The notes: a model not told the origin generated them from the sequence alone. DNA of 64,000 nucleotides from Streptomyces sp. SirexAA-E (GCF_000177195.2 NC_015953.1:2542001-2606000), one strand, 5' to 3'; shown: positions 33,214 to 42,222, counted from the first letter of the stretch. Numbers and translations are program-made.

Positions 33214-34814
33214 TCACGACCCTGGCCCGGCTGGAGGCGGTCGACAGCGGGCGGGCCCAGCCGCTGGCCACCGTGTGCCACCGCCGTCTGACGGACAGGC
33301 CGCTGGTCCTGGTCCCGCTGACCACCGCCGGTGAGGCCGGCGCCCCGCTCGGGGCGCTCGTCGGCACCGACCGGGAGGCCCCGCGGCTGCTGGCGGTCGC
33401 CCAGCCGCGCGACCGCGACCTGCGCTTCGCGTTCCTGGCGGAGCTGGCCGAGGCGGTGCTGCCGCACATCGAGTCCCACGCCGACGCCGTCGAACCGGCC
33501 GAGCGCAGCGAGGTGGACCCCGAGACGGGCAAGAAGGTCAAGGTCGAGGTCGAGCTCTGCGCGGACGCCGCCCAGCTGATCGTGCCGAGCCGGGCCGGCA
33601 TCGACTTCGTCCGGCTGCTGGGGCGGTCCATGCGGTTCCGGCGCACCGCCGAGGACGACCCGGACACCCCGTATCCGGCGCCCGCCCGGGTCCCGCTGCT
33701 GGGCCGCTGGCTGACGCACTACGGCGAGCGGGCCCGGGTGCCGGGCTCCTCGCTGCTGCTCGCCACGACGGACCTGCTGAACCGGCACTGGGCCACGGGG
33801 CAGAGCAGCCTGGAGGACCAGCACCTGGGCGCGCTGCTCGCCTGGGTCGATCCGCCGGTGGGCGAGTCCGGGGCCGAGGCGGCGCTCCGCGCCGAGCTGG
33901 CGCGGGACGGGGCGGGACAGCTGCTCTGCCCGCCGGCCGGCCCGGCCACCGATCCGGCGTTCGACAACCGGCTGCTGGCGCCCGCGATCGAGGCGTACGA
34001 CCGGGCGCGCTCGGCGCACCACGCCGCGGAGGACGGACTCACGGCGGACGACCGGCTCGGTGAGGTGAGCCGTGCCGAGCGGGAGATCAGGTCGCTGCTC
34101 GCCAAGGTGCTGCTGCCGACCTGGGACGCGGTGTGGCGGAGCCTCGACCTGGTGCGTGAGCTGCCGCAGGGCGCCCGGGCCGAGGACCGCTGGACCCGGG
34201 ACCGCTGGTCGTTCACGGCGCACCGGGACCGGGTGCGGGCGGGCGAGCCGCCGCAGCCGCGCCGCGACGACGCCGTGACGGCGGCCCGGAAGCTGGCCGC
34301 GCGGGAGACGGCACAGGCGCAGCTGGAGGCCCAGGAGGCGCTGGACGATCCGCTGGTGCTGGCGGGACGCCGGCTGGCGGGCGAGGCGTTCCTCGGGGAG
34401 GTGGCGGAGGTGGAGATGACGTACACGGAGTCGAAGCGGCCCTCTCCTCGCCCCCTGGTCACGCTCCGCACGGACGAGCGCCCGCATCTCGGTGAGCGGA
34501 CGAAGGTCTACCGCTCGCTGGACGGGAAGCCGCAGACCGCCGAGTTCGTCGGGTACGCGGCAGGGGACGAGGACGGCGCGGAGATGTCGCTCGTCCTGCG
34601 GATCACGGACCGGATGGGCCGGGGCAGGGAACCGGTCCCCGGGTCGGTGCCCGAGCCGGGTGAACGCATCACCTGGACGCTGTTCGAGCACGACCAGCGG
34701 GGCGGGCCCGCGCTGCCCGACCCGGAGAACACCCCGTGGACCCACGGCGGCCCGCCGGGCGGGGCCGAGGATCCGGAGAAGCCCGACCCCGTGACCGCGG
34801 AGGACCTGTTGTGA
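33204..34814 (+). CDS. uncharacterised 536-residue protein linking nuclease and helicase genes
   Basis: GTG 33204 overlaps the stop of the nuclease gene and its own TGA overlaps the helicase GTG, so all three are translationally coupled. I recognise no domain. The protein is soluble, begins VSLITTLARLEAVDSGRAQPLATV, has a helical middle with a charged region around residues 290-400 (EVSRAEREIRSLLAKVLLPTWDAVW) and a C-terminal beta-rich part (EMTYTESKRPSPRPLVTLRT) that could be an OB-like or SH3-like nucleic-acid-binding domain. It may be the scaffold or DNA-binding subunit of the complex. No nuclease or NTPase motif was found. Confidence 0.8.
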   Translation: MSLITTLARLEAVDSGRAQPLATVCHRRLTDRPLVLVPLTTAGEAGAPLGALVGTDREAPRLLAVAQPRDRDLRFAFLAELAEAVLPHIESHADAVEPAERSEVDPETGKKVKVEVELCADAAQLIVPSRAGIDFVRLLGRSMRFRRTAEDDPDTPYPAPARVPLLGRWLTHYGERARVPGSSLLLATTDLLNRHWATGQSSLEDQHLGALLAWVDPPVGESGAEAALRAELARDGAGQLLCPPAGPATDPAFDNRLLAPAIEAYDRARSAHHAAEDGLTADDRLGEVSRAEREIRSLLAKVLLPTWDAVWRSLDLVRELPQGARAEDRWTRDRWSFTAHRDRVRAGEPPQPRRDDAVTAARKLAARETAQAQLEAQEALDDPLVLAGRRLAGEAFLGEVAEVEMTYTESKRPSPRPLVTLRTDERPHLGERTKVYRSLDGKPQTAEFVGYAAGDEDGAEMSLVLRITDRMGRGREPVPGSVPEPGERITWTLFEHDQRGGPALPDPENTPWTHGGPPGGAEDPEKPDPVTAEDLL

Positions 34815-36145
34815 CTGCCGTTCTGGACCCGTCCGCCGCGGCGGCGCGGGCGACCGACGCGATCCTCGAGGACACCCTGCGGGGCACGGCGCGGGGCGTG
34901 GTGGTGGACTCGCCGCCCGGCGCCGGCAAGTCGACGCTGGTGGTGCGCGCCGCACTGGAGCTGGCCGCCGCGGGCCGGCCGCTGATGGTGGTGGCGCAGA
35001 CCAACGCGCAGGTGGACGACCTGGTGACGCGGCTGGCCGAGAAGGCCCCGGAGCTTCCGGTCGGCCGGCTGCACAGCAGCGACTCCGACCCGTACGACAA
35101 GGCCTTGGACGACCTCGACAACGTGACGAAGTCGGCGAAGGCCGCAGATCTGGCCGGGCTGGACATCGTGCTGTCCACGGCCGCCAAGTGGGCCCATGTG
35201 AAGAACGTGGAGCCGTGGGGGCACGCGATCGTCGACGAGGCGTACCAGATGCGGTCGGACGCGCTGCTCGCCGTGGCCGGACTGTTCGAGCGGGCGCTGT
35301 TCGTCGGGGACCCGGGCCAGTTGGACCCGTTCTCGATCGTGGGCGCGGACCAGTGGGCGGGGCTGTCGTACGACCCGTCGGCGAGCGCGGTCACGACGCT
35401 GCTGGCGCACAATCCGGAGCTGCCGCAGCACCGGCTGCCGGTGTCGTGGCGGCTGCCGGCCTCGGCCGCGCCGCTGGTCTCGGACGCGTTCTATCCGTAC
35501 ACGCCGTTCCGCAGCGGTACGGACCACGGCGACCGGCGGCTGTCGTTCGCCGTGCCCTCGGACGGGTCGGGCCCGGACCGGGTGCTGGACGAGGCGGCGG
35601 AGTCCGGCTGGGGCCTGCTGGAGCTCCCGGCCCGCCACACCCCGCGCACCGACCCCGAGGCGGTACGGGCGGTGGCGCTGGTGGTCCGCAGGCTCCTGGA
35701 GAGGGGCGGCGCCGCGACCAGCGAGCGCTCCCCGGACCCGGCCCCCGTGACGGCGGACCGGGTGGCGGTCGGCACGGCCCACCGCGACCAGGCCGCGGCG
35801 GTGCGGGCGGCCTTGGCGGAGCTGGGCGTGACGGGTGTGACGGTGGACACGGCGAACCGGCTCCAGGGGCGCGAGTACGACGTGACGGTGGTCCTGCACC
35901 CGCTGTCGGGCCGCCCGGACGCGACGGCCTTCCACCTGGAGACGGGCCGGCTGTGCGTGCTGGCCTCCCGGCACCGCCACGCGTGCGTCGTGGTGTGCCG
36001 GGCCGGGGTGACGGACCTGCTGGACGAGCACCCGTCGACGGAGCCGGTCCAGCTGGGCGTGACGGTGAAGTTCCCGGACGGCTGGGAGGCCAACCACGCG
36101 GTCCTGGCCCATCTCGCCGAGCACCGCGTCACCTGGCGGCCCTGA
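34811..36145 (+). CDS. superfamily 1 (UPF1/Dna2-like) DNA/RNA helicase
   Basis: A 444-residue helicase core. Motifs: Walker A SPPGAGKST (34-42), motif Ia AQTNAQVDDL, Walker B HAIVDEAYQM (VDEA 141-144), motif III GDPGQLDPF (166-174), motif IV region SWRLPASAAPLVSDAFY, motif V VDTANRLQGREYDVTVV and motif VI LCVLASRHRHACVVVCR. The order and the ASRHRH motif VI fit SF1B enzymes such as Dna2 and UPF1 but with very short linkers. It starts at GTG 34811 inside the previous stop. Paired with a Cas4-like Fe-S nuclease it recalls a Dna2 split into two chains. Confidence 0.9.
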   Translation: MTAVLDPSAAAARATDAILEDTLRGTARGVVVDSPPGAGKSTLVVRAALELAAAGRPLMVVAQTNAQVDDLVTRLAEKAPELPVGRLHSSDSDPYDKALDDLDNVTKSAKAADLAGLDIVLSTAAKWAHVKNVEPWGHAIVDEAYQMRSDALLAVAGLFERALFVGDPGQLDPFSIVGADQWAGLSYDPSASAVTTLLAHNPELPQHRLPVSWRLPASAAPLVSDAFYPYTPFRSGTDHGDRRLSFAVPSDGSGPDRVLDEAAESGWGLLELPARHTPRTDPEAVRAVALVVRRLLERGGAATSERSPDPAPVTADRVAVGTAHRDQAAAVRAALAELGVTGVTVDTANRLQGREYDVTVVLHPLSGRPDATAFHLETGRLCVLASRHRHACVVVCRAGVTDLLDEHPSTEPVQLGVTVKFPDGWEANHAVLAHLAEHRVTWRP

Positions 36146-36267
36146 GGTCCCGCACCACATCGCGGTGCCGCGCCCGCATCACCCGGCCCGTTCGTGGGAA
36201 GCGCTCTTGCGCCGGGCGGGACAATGGAAGGTGGCCGTCCGGCCGCGCGAGGAAGGAAACACACCCC

Positions 36268-36609
36268 ATGGCACAACCCGAGCGGAACGAGCGGCAGAGG
36301 CTGCGCCCCGCACCGCTGCTCTTCGAGCCGTCGGAGGCGACGGCCGACCCGGAGCACTTCTTCGACCTGGAGTCGATGGACGACCCGAAGGAGCTGCTGA
36401 CCCGGGCGACGGAGCTGACGCTCGCGTTCCGGGCGGCGACCGACCGGGCCGTGGAGTTCCAGGCCGTGGCCGCCGCCCAGCTCGCCGACCCGCGCAGGTT
36501 CGACCGGCTGACCCCGGCGGACATAGCCGAGCGTGCGGAGTGGACCGAGGACTACGCCAAGAAGATGATCGAGTTCGGCCGCTCCCTGCTGAACGACCCC
36601 CGCCCCTGA
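36268..36609 (+). CDS. small conserved hypothetical protein
   Basis: A 113-residue, acidic, all-helical protein starting at ATG 36268 after AGGAAGGAAAC. It has no signal, Cys or membrane segment; the region PEHFFDLESMDDPKELLTRATELTLAFRAATDRAVEFQAVAAAQLADP looks like a helical bundle. It lies 122 bases after the helicase gene on the same strand and could be a further member of that operon. I do not recognise the family. Confidence 0.75.
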   Translation: MAQPERNERQRLRPAPLLFEPSEATADPEHFFDLESMDDPKELLTRATELTLAFRAATDRAVEFQAVAAAQLADPRRFDRLTPADIAERAEWTEDYAKKMIEFGRSLLNDPRP

Positions 36610-36770
36610 CGTCCCACCGGGCCGCTTCCGCCCCTGCGGTCGCCACGCTTCGTCACCACGGGTACACCCCTGGCATATGCCGTCGGGCAAGATACCCGTT
36701 CACGAAGCGTCCTGTCCTGTTTTCGGCGACTCTCGGATACAGAACCGTCACTGCCGGTAGACCTGACGTC

Positions 36771-37469
36771 ATGACCGCATGGCTGAGAGACGAAACGACC
36801 CTGCACACCGGTGCCGCCCCGCGCCACGGCGTCGACATCCTCGCCGCACTGCGGGACGGCCCCGACCGGTTACCGGAGAGGGCGGGCGACCGGGTCGGCC
36901 AGGTCACCCCGTCCGGAGCCGCCTGGCTCGCGGGCGCCTCCGCCTACCCCCGCACCACGCTCGCCCGGTGGGAGGCCCACCCCACCACCGCCGGTGTCCT
37001 GCCGTGCGGCTCGTCCTTCGACGTCGTGAACGTGCCCGCGCTCTTCGGCCGCCGGATGCTGGAGCAGCTCTGGGCGGAGGGCCCCGGATCCGGTCCGGTC
37101 GCCACGCATCGCGGCCGGCTGCTGCTGTTCGCCGCTCCCGGGACCGCCCAGCGGCTGCCCTCTCTGCTGAGCTGGGAGGAGTGGGGCACCGGCCACCCCC
37201 GGGTGCCCCGGGCGTCCCTGCCCGCACTGCTCTGTCACGGCACCGGCGACGCGGTCACGGTGCCGCCCCTGGTGGCCGGTCCGGGCGCCGGCGGACCCCG
37301 CTGGCTGGTCGCCCCGGACACCCGCAACCCATGGCTGCCGGGACCGGACGTGCTGCTCTGGGCCTGTGTACGGGTGACCAGGTCGGCGGCCCCCTCGACC
37401 ACCGGGAATTCGATTTTTCCTCCCGCCGATCCGGGTGCTAATGTCTACGACGTCAGCAGGCGCCGCTAG
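36771..37469 (+). CDS. primase-polymerase-like protein (bifunctional DNA primase/polymerase family), C-terminus runs into tRNA-Lys
   Basis: A 232-residue protein with the segment order of Streptomyces stand-alone prim-pol-like proteins (GVDILAALRDG, WLAGASAYPRTTLARWEAHPTTAGVLPCGSSFDVVNVPALFG, LLLFAAPGTAQRLPSLLSW, LCHGTGDAVTVPPL). I could not see the acidic catalytic pair of active primases, so it may be a regulator or remnant. The stop codon TAG lies inside the tRNA-Lys gene (37467-37469), and the last 25 residues are translated from the tRNA promoter; the functional C-terminus may have been shorter before drift. Confidence 0.65.
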   Translation: MTAWLRDETTLHTGAAPRHGVDILAALRDGPDRLPERAGDRVGQVTPSGAAWLAGASAYPRTTLARWEAHPTTAGVLPCGSSFDVVNVPALFGRRMLEQLWAEGPGSGPVATHRGRLLLFAAPGTAQRLPSLLSWEEWGTGHPRVPRASLPALLCHGTGDAVTVPPLVAGPGAGGPRWLVAPDTRNPWLPGPDVLLWACVRVTRSAAPSTTGNSIFPPADPGANVYDVSRRR

Positions 37470-37533
37470 CTCAGTTGGTTAGAGCAGCTGACTCTTAATC
37501 AGCGGGTCCGGGGTTCGAGTCCCTGGCGGCGCA
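37460..37533 (+). tRNA. tRNA-Lys (anticodon CTT), copy 1
   Basis: Complete cloverleaf with acceptor GCGCCGC/GCGGCGC, anticodon loop CTCTTAA and T-arm CGGGG-TTCGAGT-CCCTG. It differs from copies 2 and 3 only at the last acceptor pair (C-G instead of T-A), a compensated change. CCA is not encoded. TAATGT about 20 bases upstream may be its -10 box, inside the preceding open frame. Confidence 0.95.
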
Positions 37534-37540
37534 CAGACGG

Positions 37541-37574
37541 AAGAAGCCCCCTCGCGGAAGCGAGGGGGCTTCTT
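37541..37574. terminator. terminator after tRNA-Lys copy 1
   Basis: AAGAAGCCCCCTCG pairs perfectly with CGAGGGGGCTTCTT around CGGAAG, 8 bases after the tRNA. It also lies just downstream of the convergent M6 protease gene and can serve both. Confidence 0.9.
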
Positions 37575-37592
37575 CGTGTGCGTCCCCGGGAT

Positions 37593-38834
37593 TCAGGTGC
37601 CCGTGGTGATCCGTACCGTCCAGGCCCCGGAGGGCGTCCGGTCCGCGACCTCGACGCGGGTGCGCTCGCCCGGCACGGTGTAGCGCTCGCCCTCCCGGAG
37701 CGGGGCGTCGGCGAGCGGCGGGTAGACGGAGCGGTCCCAGCAGGCGTCGGAGTCGGGGTGGGTGTCGAGGACCTCGACGGGGCCGCCCCCGGAGGGCGTC
37801 GCGTTGTGGATGCGGTAGATCAGGACGCCTTCGGCGCAGGTCGTCCGGTCGTTGCCGGTGGCGCTGCGGGCCTCGACGGCGAGCGCGCTGTCCGAGCCGG
37901 TCCTGATGACCGCGAGCCGGGTCCCCTTGGAGCCGCCGCGCGCGGGTGCCTCGGCCATCGGCACCAGAGTGAGGTCGGCGCTGCCCTGGACGCAGACGAT
38001 CTCGTCGCCACCGAGCCAGCCGAGCTTCCACTTGTGCCAGCCGAACAGGTCGGGCGCGAGCCCGAACTGGCTGCCCATGACGTCCCAGTCGCCGACGTAG
38101 GTGTCCCAGTCGCCCTTGCCGTCCTCCGGCCGGTGGTAGAGGTCCGCCAGGTCGAAGACGTGACCGGTCTCGTGGGCCAGGACGTTCCGGTCGGGCGGGT
38201 GCTCCTCGAAGACGGTGACGACGCGCTTGATGTCGGTGCCGTCGGCGCGCAGCGGCCGGTCGAAGTTGACGACCTTCGTGGCGTCGGAGTCGACGCCGGG
38301 CGCGTCCGGGTCGGCGACGAGGTAGACGATGTCGTACGCGGAGAAGTCGACCTGGTCGTCGGCCGCCTTGATCGCGTCGCGCAGATAGGCGCTACGCCGC
38401 TCGGACCCCCAGTCGCGCTGTATCCCGTACCAGGTGGAGGGCCGGGGCATCGTGATCCACTTCTGCTGGGGGTGGGCGCGCAGGGTGAACGCGCCGTAGG
38501 AGGCGCGCTGGAAGAAGCGGGTGGTGGAGGGGAAGTAGTCGCCGGTGATCACCTCGGGGGAGACGACGGGGTCGGAGTCGGGGAACGAGAGGAAGACCAT
38601 GACCGCGTCGAGGTCGCGGTCGGGACGCGGATAGGCGCCGTTCCAGGAGTCCAGGCCGAGCGAGTGGTGGGCGCCGGTGCGAGGGAGGGCGCAGGGGCCG
38701 GCGTCGTCGGTGGCCGCCGCCACGGGTCCGGCGACGAGTCCGGTGGCGGCGAGTGCCAGCAGGGAGGTGAGGCCGGCCGCCGCGCTGCGCAGACCGGACC
38801 GCCCCGCTCCCCCGTGTCGGTGCTGGCGCGGCAC
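37593..38834 (-). CDS. secreted M6-family (immune inhibitor A-like) metalloprotease
   Basis: A 413-residue secreted protein. Residues 1-41 are a signal peptide (RSGLRSAAAGLTSLLALAATGLVAGPVAAA). The zinc site is HETGHVFDLADLY (HExGH with a downstream Asp), and a conserved WDVMGSQFGLAP Met-turn-like segment follows, as in M6 peptidases. A C-terminal beta-sandwich-like region ends in RITTGT. About five Cys can form disulfides outside the cell. It would digest extracellular protein; targets are unknown. The gene is divergent from the c-di-GMP gene, sharing a 414-base region with a notable repeat. Confidence 0.85.
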   Translation of the reverse strand: MPRQHRHGGAGRSGLRSAAAGLTSLLALAATGLVAGPVAAATDDAGPCALPRTGAHHSLGLDSWNGAYPRPDRDLDAVMVFLSFPDSDPVVSPEVITGDYFPSTTRFFQRASYGAFTLRAHPQQKWITMPRPSTWYGIQRDWGSERRSAYLRDAIKAADDQVDFSAYDIVYLVADPDAPGVDSDATKVVNFDRPLRADGTDIKRVVTVFEEHPPDRNVLAHETGHVFDLADLYHRPEDGKGDWDTYVGDWDVMGSQFGLAPDLFGWHKWKLGWLGGDEIVCVQGSADLTLVPMAEAPARGGSKGTRLAVIRTGSDSALAVEARSATGNDRTTCAEGVLIYRIHNATPSGGGPVEVLDTHPDSDACWDRSVYPPLADAPLREGERYTVPGERTRVEVADRTPSGAWTVRITTGT

Positions 38835-39248
38835 GTGTACCTCCGGTGGCGACTGCGGGACCCGTCTCCCTCACCCTGGGCCGGGCCGGTGCCGCACGCC
38901 TCGTTGTGCTGCCCCACATGGGTCAGCCAGGGCTCAACCCCTCGGATACTTCGATCACAGATCGTCACAATCGATCACGCGCTCAGCGCAACTCGCCATG
39001 TTCGCCCAGAAGCGATCGATATCGGGCAAACGGAGAAGGGGCGCTCCCGACCCCCGGCGCGTGGGCCATGCGCGTGCCACCCCTCGCGCGCACCCGCGAA
39101 ACGGCGGGCGCGCTGGTACGCCCGAGGCGCCACCCTCTATGCTTCACCTCGCTTTCCTGTGTGGTTCCCGCCTCCGGCACGACGCCCCGTCACGCCGCCC
39201 CAGGCCGGCCACATCTCTTCACGACCATCTGCACAGCGGGAGCGAACG
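38835..39248. promoter_or_regulatory. divergent region with three 10-bp-phased TCAC repeats
   Basis: No gene is visible in these 414 bases. TCAC occurs at 38955, 38965 and 38975, each within a similar 10-base unit (TCGATCACAG, ATCGTCACAA, TCGATCACGC), so the copies lie on one face of the helix. A half palindrome CGATATCGGGCA at 39017-39028 matches one arm of the palindrome at 3975. These look like binding sites for a tandem-binding regulator. BldD is known to bind upstream of cdgA in S. coelicolor; I could not match its site with confidence. Confidence 0.5.
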
Positions 39249-41084
39249 GTGAGCGGAACCTCCGAAGGGCCGGTGCCCCGGTCGGGCGAGCCGCCCGACG
39301 CCGGACCACCGACGGTCACCGAGCGTGACGAAACGAGCCCTCGTGAGCTGCGCGACTACCGTGCCGCGTTCCGGGTGGCGGCCCTCCCGATGGCGGTCGT
39401 CGACGGCCGGGGCCAGGTCGTCCGCGCCAACGACGCGCTGGGCGCGCTGCTCGGCACCCACCCCGCGTCGCTGCCGGGCAGACGCGCCGCCGATCTGGTG
39501 GACCTCGCGACGGACCGGCGGACCTGGCAGGCGTACGGGGAGGTCCTGGCCGGGACGCGTTCCCGGCTCCGCTGCACCCGTCGGCTCAAGCACCCCGACG
39601 GCCGGTCCTTGTGGACCGAGGTCACCCTCGTCCCCCTGGCGGACCCGGCAGACGGCCCGGAGGGGGCGCTGCTCTGCCTGGAGGACATCAGCGACCGGCA
39701 CGAACTCCAGCTCCGGCTGCGCCATCTGCGGATGCACGACCCGGTGACCCGGCTGCCCAACCGCACGCTCTTCTTCGAGCGGCTCACGACCGCCCTGGCG
39801 ACCGCGCCGTTCCAGGACGACTCGCTGCCCCGGCACGGCCGGATCGGGCTGTGCTACCTGGACCTCGACGGCTTCAAGGCGGTCAACGACACCCTGGGGC
39901 ACCACATCGGCGACCGGCTGCTGGCCGCCGTCGCCGGCCGGCTCACCGACTGCGCCGAGGCGGACGGCCACCGCCGCACCGGGGGCCATCTGGTGGCGCG
40001 CCTGGGCGGTGACGAGTTCGCGATCCTGGTCGAGGACTCGGCCGGTACGCATCAGCTCACCGAGCTCGCCGGCTCGGTGCTCGGCGCCTTGGAGCGGCCC
40101 TTCGACGTGGGCGGGCAGCGGCTCTCCGTCTCGGCGTCGATCGGGGTCGTGGAGCGGTCGGTGGCGGACGCCACCCCCACCGGTCTGATGCAGGCGGCGG
40201 ACACCACCCTGTACTGGGCGAAGGCGGACGGCAGGGGCCGCTGGACGCTCTTCGACCCGGAACGCAACGCGCACCGGATGACCCGCCAGGCGCTCTCCGC
40301 CACCCTGCGCGCCGCCGTCGAGCGCCGCGAGTTCACCTTGGAGTACCAGCCGCTGGTCGGGATGGCCGACGGGGTCGTCCGGGGCGTCGAGGCGCTGGTG
40401 CGGTGGAACCACCCGCGGTTCGGGATGCTGGCGCCCCACCGGTTCGTCCCGATCGCCGAGGAGGACGGCAGCATCGTCCAGCTCGGCCGCTGGGTGCTGC
40501 GGACGGCCTGCCGGCAGGCGCGCCGCTGGCAGCTGGAGCACCCCGCGGAACCGGCGCTGTTCATCAGCGTCAACGTCGCGGTGCGCCAGCTCTGGGACTC
40601 CGACCTGGTCGCCGACGTGGCGGAGGTCCTCGCCGAGACCGGGCTGGCTCCCGGACTGCTCCAGCTGGAGCTGACCGAGTCGGCCGTGACGGGCTCGGCC
40701 GGCCGTCCCCTGCGGGTGCTTCAGGAGCTCAGCGACATGGGCGTGCGGATCGCGATCGACGACTTCGGCACCGGCTACTCCAACCTCGCCTATCTGAGCC
40801 GGCTCCCCGTCTCCGTACTGAAGCTGGACGGCTCCTTCGTACGGGGCTTCCGGCAGGAGGACGGCGCCCGATCCAGCCCGGCCGACGAGACGATCGTCGA
40901 GGCGATGGTGCAGCTGGCGCACCGCCTCGGGCTGACGGTCACCGCGGAGTGCGTGGAGACGTCGGGCCAGGCGGAGCGGCTGCGCCGGATCGGCTGCGAC
41001 ACCGGGCAGGGGTGGCTGTACTCACGGGCGGTGACCCCGGAGCGGATCGCCGAGCTGATCGGCTCCAGGCCGCCGGAGGCGTGA
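39249..41084 (+). CDS. cdgA: PAS-GGDEF-EAL cyclic-di-GMP turnover protein
   Basis: A 611-residue cytoplasmic protein: PAS domain (about 30-150, FRVAALPMAVVDGRGQVVRAND), GGDEF domain (about 165-325) with intact LGGDEFAIL, and EAL domain (about 345-605) with intact VEALVRWNH, the DDFGTG loop and KLDGSFV. Both catalytic motifs are kept, so synthesis and hydrolysis of c-di-GMP are both possible. There is no membrane segment. GTG 39249 follows GGAGC. Its domain order and neighbourhood match CdgA (SCO2817) of S. coelicolor, a BldD target that affects development; the symbol rests on that recollection. Orn, which clears the pGpG product, is encoded in the same window. Confidence 0.88.
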   Translation: MSGTSEGPVPRSGEPPDAGPPTVTERDETSPRELRDYRAAFRVAALPMAVVDGRGQVVRANDALGALLGTHPASLPGRRAADLVDLATDRRTWQAYGEVLAGTRSRLRCTRRLKHPDGRSLWTEVTLVPLADPADGPEGALLCLEDISDRHELQLRLRHLRMHDPVTRLPNRTLFFERLTTALATAPFQDDSLPRHGRIGLCYLDLDGFKAVNDTLGHHIGDRLLAAVAGRLTDCAEADGHRRTGGHLVARLGGDEFAILVEDSAGTHQLTELAGSVLGALERPFDVGGQRLSVSASIGVVERSVADATPTGLMQAADTTLYWAKADGRGRWTLFDPERNAHRMTRQALSATLRAAVERREFTLEYQPLVGMADGVVRGVEALVRWNHPRFGMLAPHRFVPIAEEDGSIVQLGRWVLRTACRQARRWQLEHPAEPALFISVNVAVRQLWDSDLVADVAEVLAETGLAPGLLQLELTESAVTGSAGRPLRVLQELSDMGVRIAIDDFGTGYSNLAYLSRLPVSVLKLDGSFVRGFRQEDGARSSPADETIVEAMVQLAHRLGLTVTAECVETSGQAERLRRIGCDTGQGWLYSRAVTPERIAELIGSRPPEA

Positions 41085-41106
41085 ACCCCTGCCCCGTCGG
41101 GCGGGC

Positions 41107-42222
41107 TCAGCCCAGGTCGGGCAGCCCGTACGCGTCCGCGATCAGCTCGTAGGAGCGCAGCCGCGCCTCACCGCCGTGGGCGTTGGCCGTGATCATCAGC
41201 TCGTCCGCCCCGGTGCGCTTGGCCAGTGCGTCCAGGCCGGAGCGGACCTCGTCCGCGGTGCCGTGGATGACGTCGGCCAGCCAGCTGTCGACGAACTCGC
41301 GCTCCATCGGGCTGAAGTCGTAGGCCTCGGCCTCCTCCGGGCTGGGCACCAGCCCCGGGCGGCCGGTGCGCAGCCGGACCATCGACAGGGCCCCGGTCAG
41401 CACCTGGCGGCGCGCCTCGCGCTCCTCGTCGGCGGCCAGCGCGGAGACACCGATCAGGGCGTACGGGGCGTCGAGCACCGCGGACGGCTCGAAGGACTCC
41501 CGGTACAGGTCGAGGGCCGGGACGGTGTTGCGGGCCGAGAAGTGGTGGGCGAAGGCGAAGGGCAGCCCGAGGACACCGGCCAGCCGGGCGCTGAAGCCGG
41601 AGGAGCCCAGCAGCCAGACGGGCGGCCGGCCCGGGGACTGGACACCTCCGGGCGAGGTCGCCTGGACCGGCCCGGGGACGGCGTGGATACGGGCGTAGGG
41701 GTGCCCGTCCGGGAAGTCGTCGTCCAGGAAGCGGGTCAGCTCGGCCAGCTGCTGCGGGAAGTCGTCGGCACCCTCGTTGAGCCGGTCCGTGCGGCGCAGG
41801 GCCGCAGCAGTGGCGCCGTCGGTGCCGGGGGCGCGGCCGAGGCCGAGGTCGACGCGGCCCGGGGCCATCGCCTCCAGGGTGCCGAACTGCTCGGCGATCA
41901 CCAGGGGGGCGTGGTTGGGCAGCATCACGCCGCCGGACCCGAGCCGGATGCGCTCGGTGTGGGCGGCCAGGTGCGCCAGGATGACGGCGGGCGAGGAGGA
42001 GGCCACGCCGGGCATCGAGTGGTGCTCGGCCACCCAGAAGCGGTGGAAGCCCCGTCGTTCGGCGAGCCGGGCGATGTCCACGCCGGTGCGCAGAGCCTGG
42101 CTCGCGGTGCGCCCCGCTCCCACGGTCACCAGATCCAGGACCGACAGGGGGACGGAGGCCGTCCCGCCCGCGGTGCCGCGGATCTGGCCGCCTCGGTTCG
42201 CTTCGCCTCGGTTCTCGTCCAC
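41107..42222 (-). CDS. LLM-class flavin-dependent oxidoreductase
   Basis: A 371-residue bacterial-luciferase-like monooxygenase ([54 protein letters not shown]). The Group with SxLDLxxxxxG...WxAEHH and GxGRAPGTD is the MsnO8 type, using FMN or F420. GTG 42222 has GGAGAGG upstream. Its substrate is unknown. It lies 23 bases from the convergent cdgA and 86 bases downstream of the EutA-like gene on the same strand, so the two may be cotranscribed. Confidence 0.88.
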   Translation of the reverse strand: MDENRGEANRGGQIRGTAGGTASVPLSVLDLVTVGAGRTASQALRTGVDIARLAERRGFHRFWVAEHHSMPGVASSSPAVILAHLAAHTERIRLGSGGVMLPNHAPLVIAEQFGTLEAMAPGRVDLGLGRAPGTDGATAAALRRTDRLNEGADDFPQQLAELTRFLDDDFPDGHPYARIHAVPGPVQATSPGGVQSPGRPPVWLLGSSGFSARLAGVLGLPFAFAHHFSARNTVPALDLYRESFEPSAVLDAPYALIGVSALAADEEREARRQVLTGALSMVRLRTGRPGLVPSPEEAEAYDFSPMEREFVDSWLADVIHGTADEVRSGLDALAKRTGADELMITANAHGGEARLRSYELIADAYGLPDLG

